Shown piece by piece: positions 35,261 through 47,204 of a DNA stretch of 64,000 nucleotides (position 1 is the stretch's first letter; each line of letters opens with the position of its first letter). The stretch comes from Druceiella hillmani (lineage: Eukaryota > Arthropoda > Insecta > Lepidoptera > Hepialidae): assembly GCA_039881145.1 (NCBI GenBank), contig JAYKKI010000052.1:13810501-13874500 (forward strand), written 5' to 3'. The notes under the pieces are model-generated. The model worked only from the letters and a program-made list of their open reading frames with translations. It did no database searches and was not told the origin of the DNA. The translations under genes were made by a program, and so were the position numbers.

Positions 35261-35590
35261 ATGTTCAGGGTTTCTCTGCGAGTTATAATCCACAATGAGC
35301 AAATTTGTAGGGGATAAAGGTCACCGACACAGCTCGTAAGATTGAGAGGCTTAAGTGGCAATGGACAGATTATATAGCATGCAGAAATGACGACTTCTGA
35401 GAAGAAAGGTTCTCGAATGGCGACCATATAGCGCAAGATGCCGTGTGGGATGGCCCCTCGCTAAGTGAACAGACGATCTGGTAAAGATCACGGAAAGCCG
35501 TTGGATGCAAGCAGCACTAGATCGATCTTTATAGGAATATATTGAGGGTACCCATATTCAAAAGTAGAAGTCTTCTGGCCGAGAATTAAG
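35261..35590 (+). mobile_element. RTE/BovB-type LINE C-terminal remnant
   Basis: Across frameshifts the plus strand gives RVSLRVIIHNEQIC, VT..ARKIERLKWQW.DYIAC, SEKKVLEW and DDLVKITESRWMQAALDRSL. This is the C-terminal end that follows the reverse transcriptase domain in insect RTE-like endonuclease-RT proteins (pattern KWQWAGHIAR...VLEWRPR...RWTDDL.K..G..W...A.DR..W). It ends with a degenerate EAYVQQW-like tract near 35560. Only the last 90 or so codons remain and they are frameshifted. Confidence 0.72.
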
Positions 35591-36784
35591 ATATTAATTT
35601 TTATTTTGGTATAAATTATGCCGAATATATTAAATTTATTGTAATTAACTTATTGTATAATGCCCACATTTACCAGACATTACCATTTTCGGAAGACTAT
35701 TTTAAAAAATCTACGTTTTTTGATTGTGGTAAAATTTCAATTAGGGAAAGCCGATATTTAATTAAAATGTTGTATAGCAATTAGAAGAATACAAATGGTA
35801 ATTTCCCAAGACACGGCATTGAATTGCATTCCAAACTGAAATCTTTCCTAGTACCTTAACATAAAATAAAAGTTTACAATCAATCCTTCAATAACAATGG
35901 AATTAACTTAATATTAGTATGCATGGTGAGGAAAAAGTCGTTCCAAAACCCATTACTTTTTCTAGTCTGAGGAGCAATATTGCTTCCAAATATCGTTATT
36001 ACTCTTATTATATATTTTATATATTTCTACCGTCAATTAATATATACATATTTTATATATTTCTACTGTCAAATACTTTCTATAGTCTTGATGTATGAAA
36101 TTCATTTGCTTTACTCAAAATTATTTTATTTCAGTAATATATTACAATTTTTTTAATTTCTTAGGTCTTCATTAACTCTAAAGGATTTAATCCATATTAC
36201 TAATTCGCTATTTGTGTAATACCTTTCTATGTTTTTAGTATAAACGTTACAATTAAATAACTATCTGAATAAATTATTTTATAGTCAGATGACCTGTTTA
36301 ATCTATAGGCTAGAGCTATTAACTGGTAAAAATTTATATAAGTAATTTTCTCTGAAAGTAAATGTGAGATCAAATTGCTGTCTCCTTCTTAATTACATAT
36401 TTTATTAATGTAGTGCATTTATTTATTTCAAATTTTAATTAACATGTAATTAAGATATTTCAAGATGGCGGCATCTACAACTCTCGCAAGAATAATCACT
36501 ATATTCGATTTCGAATAACCTTTGGGTGCTGAAATATATGGGTATTCGGCCAACTTTTTCTGCATGAATAATATTTTCTAACCAAATACCATAGATCAAT
36601 TTTAATATTTAATAATGTATAAAACTCCGAAAAATTTTGGGGTACATATTTTAGTATAAAATTTACAAACCAAAAAATACACTCAGCTAAAAAAAGAGAA
36701 ATAATAAGAAATTAAAAGTACACGAAAAATTACAGGTATAAAAACACAAATATTGATATGACGCGGTTGAGGAAAAGCAGTCGA
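35591..36784. other. AT-rich intronic stretch
   Basis: A short direct repeat, CATATTTTATATATTTCTAC, lies at about 36000-36070. Nothing else recognised. Confidence 0.38.
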
Positions 36785-36965
36785 GCTGGAATCAAGGTGC
36801 GGCAGGGATAAAGATTTACAAGTGACATTTTTTCAGATGAGCTTTGAAAACATTTACAGAAGACGAATTCCTGGTGACAAAAGCTAGTTGATTACAAAGT
36901 TTTGCAGCTTTGGCAGAGGATTTGCCACTTAAAGTAGTATTATATTTGGTTACGTAATTAGTTAG
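36785..36965 (-). mobile_element. LINE C-terminal remnant (CR1/jockey-like)
   Basis: Minus-strand translation from about 36960 reads AKAAKLCNQLAFVTRNSSSV, then NVFKAHLKKCHL. This resembles the conserved ending A.LWN.LP...R...S...FK..LK of insect LINE ORF2. A stop interrupts it and no tail was identified. Confidence 0.45.
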
Positions 36966-37965
36966 ACTGTAGAATTAGACCTTGAGATTGACCATTAAAC
37001 AGGTGTTCTAAAACGAAGACAGGAAATAGAGAGGACAGAGACTTGTCTAAATAATTTAAAATTTGCGATTCCACATATTATTCTGATAACTGTGACTTAT
37101 GCAGCCTGTCGAAGATTTTCCTTTTTATATTTTTTCAAACAATTTATTGACAATAAACTTCTTTTATAGACTTTTGTCGTTGTCATAAAATTAGCTGGGG
37201 GTACCACCAAACTGCCATTCAAACGAATAAGAGACACCATTAGCGTATAATAATATCGCATAAATCGAACAGCGTGGTATCAATTTTAATTGTTATTTAT
37301 CATACGGTTTTAGTATTCATTAGTATTATCATAATATTCGAAGATTCTTAATGGTTCGGTTATTTCATAAATAATAAAGTTATGAGCGCCAAGACCTTGG
37401 ACAAAGATCCCACTTAACTCGTCTCGTAGTCTCACGAGAGCGTCATTAGAGATCCGCATTTACAATTATTACATTAAAACAAAATTATTGTCCAATCAAT
37501 TGAAAGTTATGGGCGTATGTTGGTCTCCAGTCGTTAAGTTATCTATTTTGGTCACGCCATTGCTCAGTAAAGACTTTTACGTAATACGGTATGACTATGT
37601 TGAAAGTGAAGAAAAGCTTGAGGGTCAATTGGTTCAAAAATATGTAAATTAAGCAGCGATGGGTGGGGCTAAATAAATAATTAGTGCAACTAATAACAAG
37701 TAAGTTTATTTTCTTTATTTAGTCCCTTATTTTTGATTGCGGCAAAGCGTAGATGATTTGCAATTACAAAGGTAAAATACTCGTACTGACCATTATGCAT
37801 GGGATCATATCTAGATTGCTGCAAGAGAATGAATTAAAATTTAGTGCAATTGGGCTGTGACCTTTTACACTCTACGTGATTAATATTCTAGGAGAACTTG
37901 TGACATTTAGTAAAAGTATAAGTAACGAAATACTTGTTTGATTTAATACGAGATGTCACCTACGT
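36966..37965. other. AT-rich intronic stretch
   Basis: No gene or repeat units recognised. Confidence 0.35.
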
Positions 37966-38071
37966 CAGTAATATACTTAAAAGTATATTACTGACCTTTC
38001 ACTACTCATATGGTCCAAATTAATACGTAATTTGGACCATATTAGTAATGAAAGGTCGGTAATATACTTTT
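37966..38071. repeat. Long hairpin (44-bp arms, 5-nt loop) with a second nested palindrome
   Basis: The left arm 37979-38022 and right arm 38028-38071 pair at 41 of 44 positions around the loop ATACG. In addition CAGTAATATACTT (37966-37978) pairs with AAGTATATTACTG just inside the left arm, so the left side can fold in two alternative ways. It could be a palindromic MITE or a non-coding RNA hairpin. Confidence 0.9.
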
Positions 38072-38439
38072 AAGTCTATAAGAGAATAAAGTGACAAAGA
38101 AAATGCCCGAATTACAAAAAATACTGATAAATACGAATAAAACACACGCTAAGAGGGTTTCGTACACACTTAAGTACGTATGAATATTTAAGATTATATG
38201 TTATTTCTACTAAATTATTTGAAATTGCTAATACTATTTCGTAAATTTCTCAAAAACTACGAGATTTGAAACCATCGCCGTAATTTTTCGATAAATTGTA
38301 AGTCAAGTGGTAACATTATTATTTTCTCTTACTTTTGACTCAGCTATTTCGGATAGGTGGTCATCAACAAACTTATATAATATTCCAAAGGAAATAGTTC
38401 TGGAATTCTTTCACTTGATGTTATTTAAAATCGTACAAT
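38072..38439. other. AT-rich intronic stretch
   Basis: Nothing recognised. The open frame 38307-38498 runs into the next repeat. Confidence 0.35.
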
Positions 38440-39145
38440 TAAAAAAAATAATGCTCAATTACTTCCATCCAAGGATTACAATTCACAAATGGTACTAATA
38501 TTTTTACATCATTTAAAAACAGTTTCATTAAAAAAAATTGAGTGCTTAATTAGCACCATCCAAAATACATAATTTTTCAAAAATACGTCCCCTTCAAATT
38601 AACAACATTTTTATATCATTTAAAACCCGTAATATTAAAAAATTGTGAGTACTTAATTAACTCCATCCAAGGTTTACAATTTATAAATAATGTACCTTCT
38701 TTAAGTTACCGGTATTTTTATATCATTTACAAACCATACTATTACAAAAAATATTGGGTGCTTAATTAGCTGCGTACAACATTTTAAATTTTTAATTAAT
38801 TTTAGTTAAACATTTTTTAAGTCATTTACAAACCGTATTATTAAATAAATTTAGAGTGCATAATTACCACCATCCAAAATATATCATTTTTAAGAAATAC
38901 GTCCCTTCAAGTTAATAATATTTTTTTTATATCATTTAAAAAGTGTAATATTAAAAAAAGATGAGGGCTTAACTAGTTCCATACAAAATTAAACATTTAT
39001 AAATAAATGCCTCCTTCAAAATTACCAATATTTTTGTGTCATTTAAAAACCGTGCTATTATAAGAATTGTAGAGTATTTATTTAGATTTATCCAAAATAT
39101 ACAATTTTTAAGTAATATTCCCCCTTTAAAGCATTAATATTTCTG
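38440..39145 (+). repeat. Diverged tandem array, about 7 units of 91-109 bp
   Basis: The landmark GCTTAATTAGCACCATCCAA, with variants, begins near 38454, 38545, 38652, 38761, 38869, 38968 and 39075. Each unit also has ATATCATTTA.AAACCGTA.TATTA and a C-rich CCCCTTCAA tract. Confidence 0.85.
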
Positions 39146-39184
39146 ATGATAATATGCTTTATGACTACATTAAGTTTTAAGTTT

Positions 39185-39315
39185 GTAAGGCCAACAATTT
39201 CAGAGAGAAGCTGATGTGAAAAACAAGCTGACGGACGGACAAAAGAGTGATTTTACAAGAGTCTCATTTTTTTCCTTTCTTAGCATGGAACTCTAAAAAA
39301 CAAAGTCGAATTAAG
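39185..39315 (-). repeat. Dispersed repeat fragment, inverted
   Basis: AAGCTGACGGACGGACAAAA leads to TAGCATGGAACTCTAAAAA, the reverse orientation of the dispersed motif seen at 1.85 kb (TTTAGGGTTCTGT...GTCCGTCCGTC). Confidence 0.4.
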
Positions 39316-39443
39316 TTAACAAATTTATGTTACACAATATTGGTGTAAAAATTTATCTCCGCATGAACAATAGGTAAAATACGTCAAATAAATACCAAAA
39401 ATTTACACATTCTTGTTTATTTTTCGTATACTAGATAGAAAAT

Positions 39444-39725
39444 AGCATAAACGTCAATACTATAGAACGAAAAGTTCAGATCAAAAAGTTTTACTTATCT
39501 AAAGTTAAGATAAATATAATCTTGGACTGTATAAAATAGCATAAACGTAGCTACCTCAGTGCGAAAAGTTCACATTAAACAGTTTTACTTATCTAAAATT
39601 AAGATAAATATAATCTTGGACTGTATAAAATAGCATAAACGTAGCTACTTCAATGCGAAAAGTTCACATTAAAAAGTTTTAATTATCTAAAGTTAAAATC
39701 AATATAATCTTGGATTGTAGTGATT
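39444..39725 (+). repeat. Tandem array, 3 x 94 bp
   Basis: AGCATAAACGT begins at 39444, 39538 and 39632, an exact 94-bp step. Each unit has GCGAAAAGTTCACATTAAA, GTTTTACTTATCTAAA and ATATAATCTTGGACTGTA. Copies 2 and 3 are nearly identical. Confidence 0.93.
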
Positions 39726-40249
39726 GCATAAAAAATCGTATACACTTATTTACTTTATTAGCATCGTATGTCTCGGACCATTGCTTAGTAATAATATTTT
39801 ATTAATAACTTTACTATGTTTTATTAATGTAATTCGTCTTTTAAATGCGATCGTCACGAAGAGGATAAAACAAAACTCTATAACTATTTGATATATTCTT
39901 GCAGATATTATAGCTCTAAAATGCCTTAAAAGTCCTCAAGTTGAGAAAATAATCCAATGTCATATATTTTCCAATATTAAGGTAACACTAAAACTAAAAT
40001 TTCAAGTCTTATAATATTTTCTCTCGTAGTTTTAATAATACCTAAAGTTATAGACTTTTATTAATTCATCTAAAATTAATTAAGGCTACTGATCATATTT
40101 CTTTTCTTTTAGAAAAGCGTAACCGCGTAGCAAACACTTACTTTCTAGCCAATAGCGTGAGGATTTAATACATGTCACAGCACATAATAGTAAACATTGG
40201 CTTAATTGAGTATTTTATTTCATAAATTATAAAGAAGCCAATATATACG
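39726..40249. other. AT-rich intronic stretch
   Basis: Nothing recognised. Confidence 0.35.
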
Positions 40250-40460
40250 CTGGGAGTGTACGTAACTTCACGAGTTTCCATCACGCATCTGTCCTTTAGG
40301 CCTAAATATTTTATAATTACAGTGTCACAAAGGGCCCGATGCATGTCGCCGAACCTTTGTATTTAAAGAGATAAAAATAATAATTTGACGCCCCACATAC
40401 TGCTTCATTTTTGTAATGAGTAATTCCATTGTGCTTTGTGGGTCGCGTTTAAATATACAT
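40250..40460. other. GC-richer island, candidate conserved non-coding element
   Basis: ACAAAGGGCCCGATGCATGT, CGCCGAACCTTTGT and GACGCCCCACATAC stand out. The segment lacks an open frame. Two inverted SOX-like words (ACAAAG and CTTTGT) flank a GGGCCC core. Confidence 0.32.
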
Positions 40461-41284
40461 TAATATTGTTTCCGTGTTGTTTTTTGGTATGGTAAAAATT
40501 TAAGTTTGGAAACATTTATGTAGCCATCGTTAGTTTTATCAGTTCAATAATCAGTGTAGCTTTGTTGTTTTAAAATCCGCTTTTGTGGGCATATGTACTA
40601 GTTCACTTTAAAATTGAACCAATCGTTACGTTTAACTTCGATTGAGTCATTATCCTTTTTTAACGAATTATGGTCGGAAACTCTGACTGATCGATTAATG
40701 TTAATTTAGTATATAGTATAAGTCCTGACGTAGATGAATCAAAATGTCATTAAAATGAAAACTAGTCATTAACGTATATAGACTTTGAAAGTTAGAGATA
40801 ATAATAAGGTACTATAATTATAATCTAATACAAGAACGGGTGTTATCTGTGCACAAAAAAAGCGTTAGCCTGTATGAAAAAGAAAGTATTTACGTAATGC
40901 TTTAACTACCTGTCGCATATTATCCCAAACCAAAAACAGATCATGACCGTATTTTCTTTTATGTATTCTTTTTATTTTGTTTAATAATTTATTAATAGTA
41001 TTTTCAAGGGTCATTTCTTATGTGCATTAGTCGAGTGACTAACCTTGTAACAGAGAAAGGCATAGAAAAAAAGAATATCTAGTAAATAGCAAAATATATT
41101 TTAAAACGTTTTTAGAGATTTTAACGTCGTGTAAAATACTTTTAAACATTGTTTTTATGCAGCTATAGCGATTTAGTTTGTTTATCTAAAAAAATATACT
41201 ATGGTTTGATTTTACAGCAGAAACTAGGTTTTTGTAGATAATCTGTAACAAGAATCAGTATATATCAAAAATACTTTTAGCTGA
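40461..41284. other. AT-rich intronic stretch
   Basis: Nothing recognised. Confidence 0.35.
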
Positions 41285-41485
41285 TTTAAAGACTTGTCCG
41301 TTCACAGCCTTGGGTTGCACGCTTACAGCTTACTCAGCATGCTTATACTCAAACATACTTCTACCTTTTACAAAAGATCCTTCACTTACCAAGAAACAAT
41401 GCTTGGAATTAACTGGATTCTGACACTTAAACCCTTTTTCTGCTATTTAGTTCATTCCTTTTTTCATCCTAACTCATGTCAATAC
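41285..41485 (+). mobile_element. LINE remnant, copy C (same family as copies A and B)
   Basis: DNA from TTACTCAGCATGCTTATACT to GGATTCTGACACTTAAACCC follows the same order as copy B at about 23800-23885. The translated frame LLSMLILKHTSTFYKRSF matches the LLTLLIPKHS-type segment of copy A. It is short and truncated at both ends. The open frame 41294-41527 is the decayed product. Confidence 0.65.
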
Positions 41486-41534
41486 CTGTGTTCTAATTTC
41501 TTGCCTTTTTTACGGTTTTATTCCTGAAAATTAA

Positions 41535-41645
41535 AAAAAAAACCGCCCTTGTAGAATCACTTGCTTTTCCGTTCATTCGTCTCTCTGTCAAAGTAATTTT
41601 TCTTAGAAACAACTTGAGACATCAAGTCGGAATTAACATCGTTTA
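41535..41645 (+). repeat. Dispersed repeat fragment
   Basis: AAACCGCCCTTGTAGAATCA and CATTCGTCTCTCTGTC correspond to the CCCTTATAGGATCAC...GTCTGTC part of the dispersed motif. Confidence 0.38.
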
Positions 41646-41697
41646 CTAAGACCTATAGGTAATAATATCATATTATTATATTTAGTATTTTATTCTA

Positions 41698-41700
<3 letters not shown>

Positions 41701-41780
<80 letters not shown>
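41701..41780. repeat. (TA)n microsatellite with one CA interruption
   Basis: About 40 TA dinucleotides. Confidence 0.95.
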
Positions 41781-41782
<2 letters not shown>

Positions 41783-42779
41783 AAATCAATAATTTCTAAT
41801 TCTGTACATTTATTTCAAATAAATACCTGTGAAAGATATAGCAGGTAATATGTTTATATAGAATTTGTAAACAAAAATATATTAACATTTTGTAAACAGT
41901 TTAAAACAAACTTCCTGTCTAATGTTTGTAAATGCCTAAATGTGTACGAAGCCCTCGTAGTTCGAGTTCTTCTCGCGCTTGACAGATTATGTAAAAATAT
42001 AATCTCCATATCTCCTCTTCCTACTCAAGTTCAACACCCGATTCAGGCCCCATAAACCTTCACCAAGATTATTTGTACTCCAAGTTTCTAACAATAAAAC
42101 CTCTTTTTATAAACCCAAAAGACTAATGTGCTTATTGTATAACTATATTGTTTCTGAACATTCTTCTTTGGACATTATTCCACAGAAGTCATTAACGTTT
42201 AAAAAGATAATACAAAATATATTGTTTATGAATTGAATTTAAAATTAATTATAAGTTCATTATGTATAAAATAATATCAATTTTAAATATTGAATATATT
42301 TGGCGTTGATACTACATCACATAGTTTCATTTAATTGTAAACAAATTTTAAGTCAAAACTAACGTTACTAATTGATCAATATATTATGTAATAAATTCAC
42401 TAACACAAGAAAACCTTAAAAATATGTATGTATTCTAACCACTTTTTATACACATAATTAGAGTTATAGTCTAATTTTATACTTTGAACACCTAATTGTA
42501 ACCTATTTTGTGAGCCTGTGAACAAATAAATAAAACTGGTATTATTATCATTCATTAATGTTTTTTCTTTTTTTTTGCAAATAAAATATAATTTTATATT
42601 GTAACCTCTCTTGCGTCTACAAAACAGCCAAGTTTCTGCAAAACTCCCAAAGCTTATGAAATCTATATTTATGGTATATAACTATTAGCAGAAATATCTA
42701 CATACACCAACATAATAATATGTGTAACTCACCATTTCAAGTAACAGTACATTTAATTTCTATGTGATGACACTTAAGG
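41781..42779. other. AT-rich intronic stretch with a possible LINE-like tail at 42520-42535
   Basis: TGAACAAATAAATAAAACTG looks like a LINE 3' tail, but no coding remnant is recognised upstream. Confidence 0.3.
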
Positions 42780-43185
42780 GCGTTACTTTATTCCACACGA
42801 CACTCGAATATATCACTTTGCATAATTGAAAATAAAGGTTCGATATTCAATTTCAGTCGAGCAGTGCTCTAAAGGAGGGCCCTGAATGTGAATTAATTTT
42901 GAAATGCCCCAGGTCGATTCCAATGAGCATCAAATAATAAATTACTTCAATACAAAGAAGGGTATCAAGTTAGTGAGCGAGTATATGAAATGAAGGAAAG
43001 TAGCAAATGATGTACGCAGCTATCCACCACGTATAATAGACAAATACATAAATAAATCAAACGAATCGTTTTTCTATCCACACACCCGCTGCCGACCTAG
43101 AGCCTCGCGCTTCACTACTTCGAGGAATAATTTAATTTTAATGGACGTGTGGCCTTTTTTAATTACGGGTTAATTTTTGGTTATA
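42780..43185. other. GC-richer islands, candidate conserved non-coding elements
   Basis: Two patches stand out: 42855-42935 (GAGGGCCCTGAATGTGAATT, GCCCCAGGTCGATTCC) and 43085-43160 (CGACCTAGAGCCTCGCGCTT). No open frame of note. Confidence 0.28.
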
Positions 43186-44334
43186 ACCTTATGGAAAAAA
43201 TTCCCTTATATTAATTAAATTTTATCTATAATGTTTCACTAGACTTTGTTATGTTTTACTTTCAAGTAAGGTGAAAATTCGGACTTAGTATTTCAAATAA
43301 ATAGTTTAGAATTATCTCAAATATGTTATTAAACAAACTACGCTAAAAAAACTGTAATATTAGACGCAGACATTTTCAATGTCAGTTAATATAAATTTGT
43401 GTACACATTTCTTCGCATTTATGTATGCATACAATAATCTAAGATTTGCATAAAGATTAGATTCATTTTCAATGCTCAGGCAAGTAGATAAAGTTTGCTA
43501 ATTAAAATTTAATAAATAATGAAATCAATTTTAAAATGAATTAATTAATTAAATATATGAGATACCGAATTAATATGGTAATCAAATTATCTCGCAGTTT
43601 TGGCTACACGGGTTTCTGCTCGTTAAATACGTACATTTAGATTTAATGAAGCAGCGTTTTATGCTGAACACAAAAGATACCGCCCCTTATAATAAAAATA
43701 TACTAACAATATTGACAATATTTAATAATTTTATCATTCTTAATTACTTTTTAACAGTAAAACCTGAGATGTTATAGTTAATGTGAAAATTAGTTTTTTT
43801 CGTTTTTTTAGTATCTAACGTTCTATTTCGATACTACACCTAACTCTGTATTATAATTACGAATATCATGTTTTTTTATGTGCCAAGTAGTTTTAGCTAG
43901 TAATATTCAACGATATACAGTTTTTGTAGATATTTAATTGATCCAGTATATAGAGGCTCTAATGCCCGTAAGTCTGACACAGCAGGAGGTATATAAATAA
44001 ATATTAATACTTATTTGATTCATTCGTCTCTGGAAGTTGAACTGCACAAGCTTAGATTGGAAAAAATAAGTAAATTTAGTACACATCAAAAATCTTTAAT
44101 ATTATATAAATTCATGACATGAAAAGTCAATCGTCTAAAATATTCGAAATTTATATCATAGACTTGCAATCAAATAATCAGACCTATAACATTTAGACAG
44201 AAAAAGTTAATATTCAGTGGTATATTTTAACAATAATATAATTTAATTAATAGTCTTGACGTTTAAAAATAAGTTGTGGTTTCCATGTTATTTCATAATT
44301 ATATATCTATTTAAAAACGGATTGTCCTCTTCTC
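43186..44334. other. AT-rich intronic stretch
   Basis: Nothing recognised. Confidence 0.35.
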
Positions 44335-44880
44335 TAACAAGTCCGCTTTAGCTTGCGTGACGCTTCTCCTCATGAGGCGTTGATTAATGATGACGCCACT
44401 ACTGTGACACTGTTTGCCTTTTAATGATTATGAGAGTTCTTTCTTTCTTACGACGGCGCAGGGTGGCGGCTGTGTCTATACCAGACATGGATATAACTAT
44501 GTGACACGTGAGCTTTATTCAACCACTGCCTCTAACAGCCCTCGTGTCCATTGTTCTTGGCTGCGCTGTGATTTATTAAATGTTCCAAACGACATTCAGT
44601 TTATAAACATCGATTAATTCAAATAAGGCTTTCATTTAGAGTAATATGTCAAGTCCGTGGTCGGTGGTGAAGGATATTTGTCACCGAATGGATGTTGAAG
44701 TTTCGATTACGGATTCTTGTAAGCGTTAGACAAGATCTGGTGCCTTATGAGAATAGAATTTGATCAACGATGACCACAGCTATCGATCTACGTCGGTATA
44801 TTGTCGTCGACAGCAGTTGTCCTAGTATATTTACTCTAAATTTTATAATAGACATTGTCTAATGTAATTCCTATCGATTT
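44335..44880. other. GC-richer island, candidate conserved non-coding element
   Basis: GACGCTTCTCCTCATGAGGC, ACGGCGCAGGGTGGCGGCTG and TCTACGTCGGTATATTGTCG stand out. A 67-codon open frame (44414-44617) has no domain. The homeodomain-like words TTAATGATTA and GATTAATG occur within it. Confidence 0.3.
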
Positions 44881-45554
44881 CGACCAAAATTACTTTTGAG
44901 AATGTATTTTGTCAAACTGCTTAAAGTTGGTATAACTTAAAGTTGATATGCATCTATGTTTGGTTTGATAATACTTTTTTTTACTTCCCGTCAATAAGAG
45001 GACGAAGTCCATAGTTTATTTCTTGAGCGTATAGTGTGCACATATACTATTGTTCATTTGTTTTTTCGTGCATGTATTGTGGCCGACGTGTTATTGTCGA
45101 ATGTGTTATTGATAATTTTGCTGCACCATCGGCCACTTAAGAAAAGCGATTCTGGAGTTGCTCGGTGGTTGCCAATAAATGATAAATTAGTGCGATGTTG
45201 GTTCATTTAAATGTTGTGGCATCTTATATGGGTTGAATACATTGTTTTTATGAAATGACAGACAAAATAAAATAATATTAAATGTAATACCTGGATTTTT
45301 TAATAATATAAAACGTTTTAACATCAATCTTGTTTGAAGACTTCTTGCATTACTCTCTATCAATATATTTTGTATTTAATGGTCATATGAAAATTTAGTC
45401 TTTATTTTTCTTCATATTTTCTTAGTCCTCTTTTATTTTCCATTCGTTTTACATAACAAAGGAAAAGATTTAAAATTATTGTCAATAGATTATTGTTTCT
45501 ACGGTACCTCATATTAATTTTACACCTTAAACTTAAATTTTATATCGTTCTTAG
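44881..45554. other. AT-rich intronic stretch
   Basis: Nothing recognised. Confidence 0.35.
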
Positions 45555-45795
45555 GGTTTCAGGGTCTTAAAAGGAAAAACACTTTTAAAATCACTCAAAT
45601 TTCCGTTTTCTTGTCTGTCGACCTGTCACAGTTTATTTTTTAGAAACCGTTTCACGTGAAAATTTGAAGTTTGGTTTAGTAATATTATATTAACGCGCTC
45701 TTATCTCATCTAACTAAAAGGCAATTAAGTCAGCAACTTTTTTTTTAAATTCCATATATTATGTATGGTAGTATCATTTGAAAGGGTTAGTTATA
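45555..45795 (+). repeat. Dispersed repeat fragment
   Basis: AGGGTTTCAGGGTCTTAAAA, TTCTTGTCTGTCGACCTGTC and TAACTAAAAGGC follow the order of the dispersed motif described at 1.85 kb and look like its longest copy here. Confidence 0.42.
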
Positions 45796-45836
45796 ACAAA
45801 AATATTTATTCATATTCTTATAAAGCCGTAGCTGTG

Positions 45837-46000
45837 ATGTGTTGAGTTGATCACAAGGCATACTGCCTTTGACGACACGGCGTACCGCGGAAACCCGGGT
45901 TCTGTTCCCGGCCATTCGTCGAGCAGGTCGTGTGTTATGGTTGGCTGTAAGAGATTACTCTCGTAGCAATAAGTCCGCCAAATGTTAGATACACTGAAGT
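45837..46000 (+). mobile_element. tRNA-like SINE with LINE-related 3' end
   Basis: The head contains CCCGGGTTCTGTTCCCGGCC (about 45894-45913), which fits a tRNA-derived Pol III B box (GGTTCNANNCC) with small deviations. The 3' part GTGTTATGGTTGGCTGTAAG, AGATTACTC and AGCAATAAGTCCGCC aligns base by base with the 3' UTR of LINE copy B (TTGTTATGGTTAACTGGAAC, AGATTGCTC, ACCAATAAGCCCGCC). SINEs that share a 3' end with a partner LINE use its reverse transcriptase. No tandem site duplication was identified, and the left end is approximate. Confidence 0.58.
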
Positions 46001-46753
46001 AGATAAATTTAAAAAAGTATACTTATTTCTGAAATTACTGAAACCAAAAAATATAAAAAAGGAATGTTTTTAGAAGCCTATATAAAGGTTGTGGGATAAA
46101 TATAACAAGATTCGATATGCTGCGAGTTTTTAATTGTTCACTATAATAATTATGATCCCTAACAATATAACGTTATAAGTAGTATTAAATGTTGCCAGAA
46201 TGTCCATATTATGATGAGTAAAGTAACTTCACTTCAAACAATTACGGAACTCCAGATACTTGAGTCAGACTCGCTTAGAACGGTTTTTATTGATATGAAC
46301 AATTATGTTATGATATAATTTTAAACCCACTTTATCTATATTAATGTAGAAACAAATTTCTACTGTTCTCATATTAATTTACAATTTAATGAACTATATA
46401 GGCTTCTTGAATATAATTGTGTCTAAAGGACTTGAAAGTAAGATGGATTTGGCCGATAAATGTTAAGAAAACGCAGCGTTAAATCTTATCAATAATTCGT
46501 TTCCTGTGTTCACCAAATTTTCTTCATTAATTGAATTTTCATAAAAAAAAAAATATTGTGCGTGTCAGCTCCAACGCGCCACTGGAGTTTGCTCGTTAAT
46601 TACGATTGTCTTTAAATGTATAAAATAGGTAACATTATATATAAATATCAATATATATCTTACGGTTAAGGCAGCGTTCATAAGAAATGCATTCGCTCGA
46701 CTCTTTTTTCGTCAATTTACGTTGCAAAACTGGTCTCCATGTATCTTTTTTAA
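46001..46753. other. AT-rich intronic stretch
   Basis: Nothing recognised. Confidence 0.35.
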
Positions 46754-47145
46754 TGGTATAATATACAACATATATGCATCCTGAAAGTCCTTTCTAAATA
46801 TTGGTGAAAGAATTTTTGAAATCGGATGAGTAGTTTCGGAGATTACCTCCTACATCCAAGCTTACAAAATTTAACTTGTTTATAATATATGAAATTCTGT
46901 TTAACAGGATAATATACTACCTATGTTGATTCTGAAGGTCCTTTCTAAACATTGGTGAAAGAATCTTTAAAATCGGATTGGAGATTACCTTCTACATCCA
47001 AATTTACAAAATTTTACTTTTTTATAACATATGCAATTTTTTTAACAGGGTAATATACAACGTATGTCCATCCTGAAGGTCCTTTCTAAATATTGGTAAA
47101 ATAATTTTTCAAATCGGATGAGTAGTTTCGAAGATTACCTCCTAA
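46754..47145 (+). repeat. Tandem array, 3 units of 140-151 bp
   Basis: CTGAAGGTCCTTTCTAAA.AT occurs at 46781, 46932 and 47072. Each unit carries AAATCGGATGAGTAGTTTCG (shortened in unit 2) and GAGATTACCTCCTACATCCA. The AAATCGG...GTAGTTT.GGAGATTACC words are common in dispersed insect repeats. Confidence 0.9.
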
Positions 47146-47204
47146 ACGATAAAAATATTCGTTATTCTCCTCACTAATCTGCAATAAGACGCAATATATG
47201 AAAC

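Noticed and set aside
45894..45913. Functional tRNA gene
   Set aside because: There is a B-box-like arm but no acceptor or anticodon stems that pair, and the 3' side continues into LINE-like sequence. A SINE is the better explanation.
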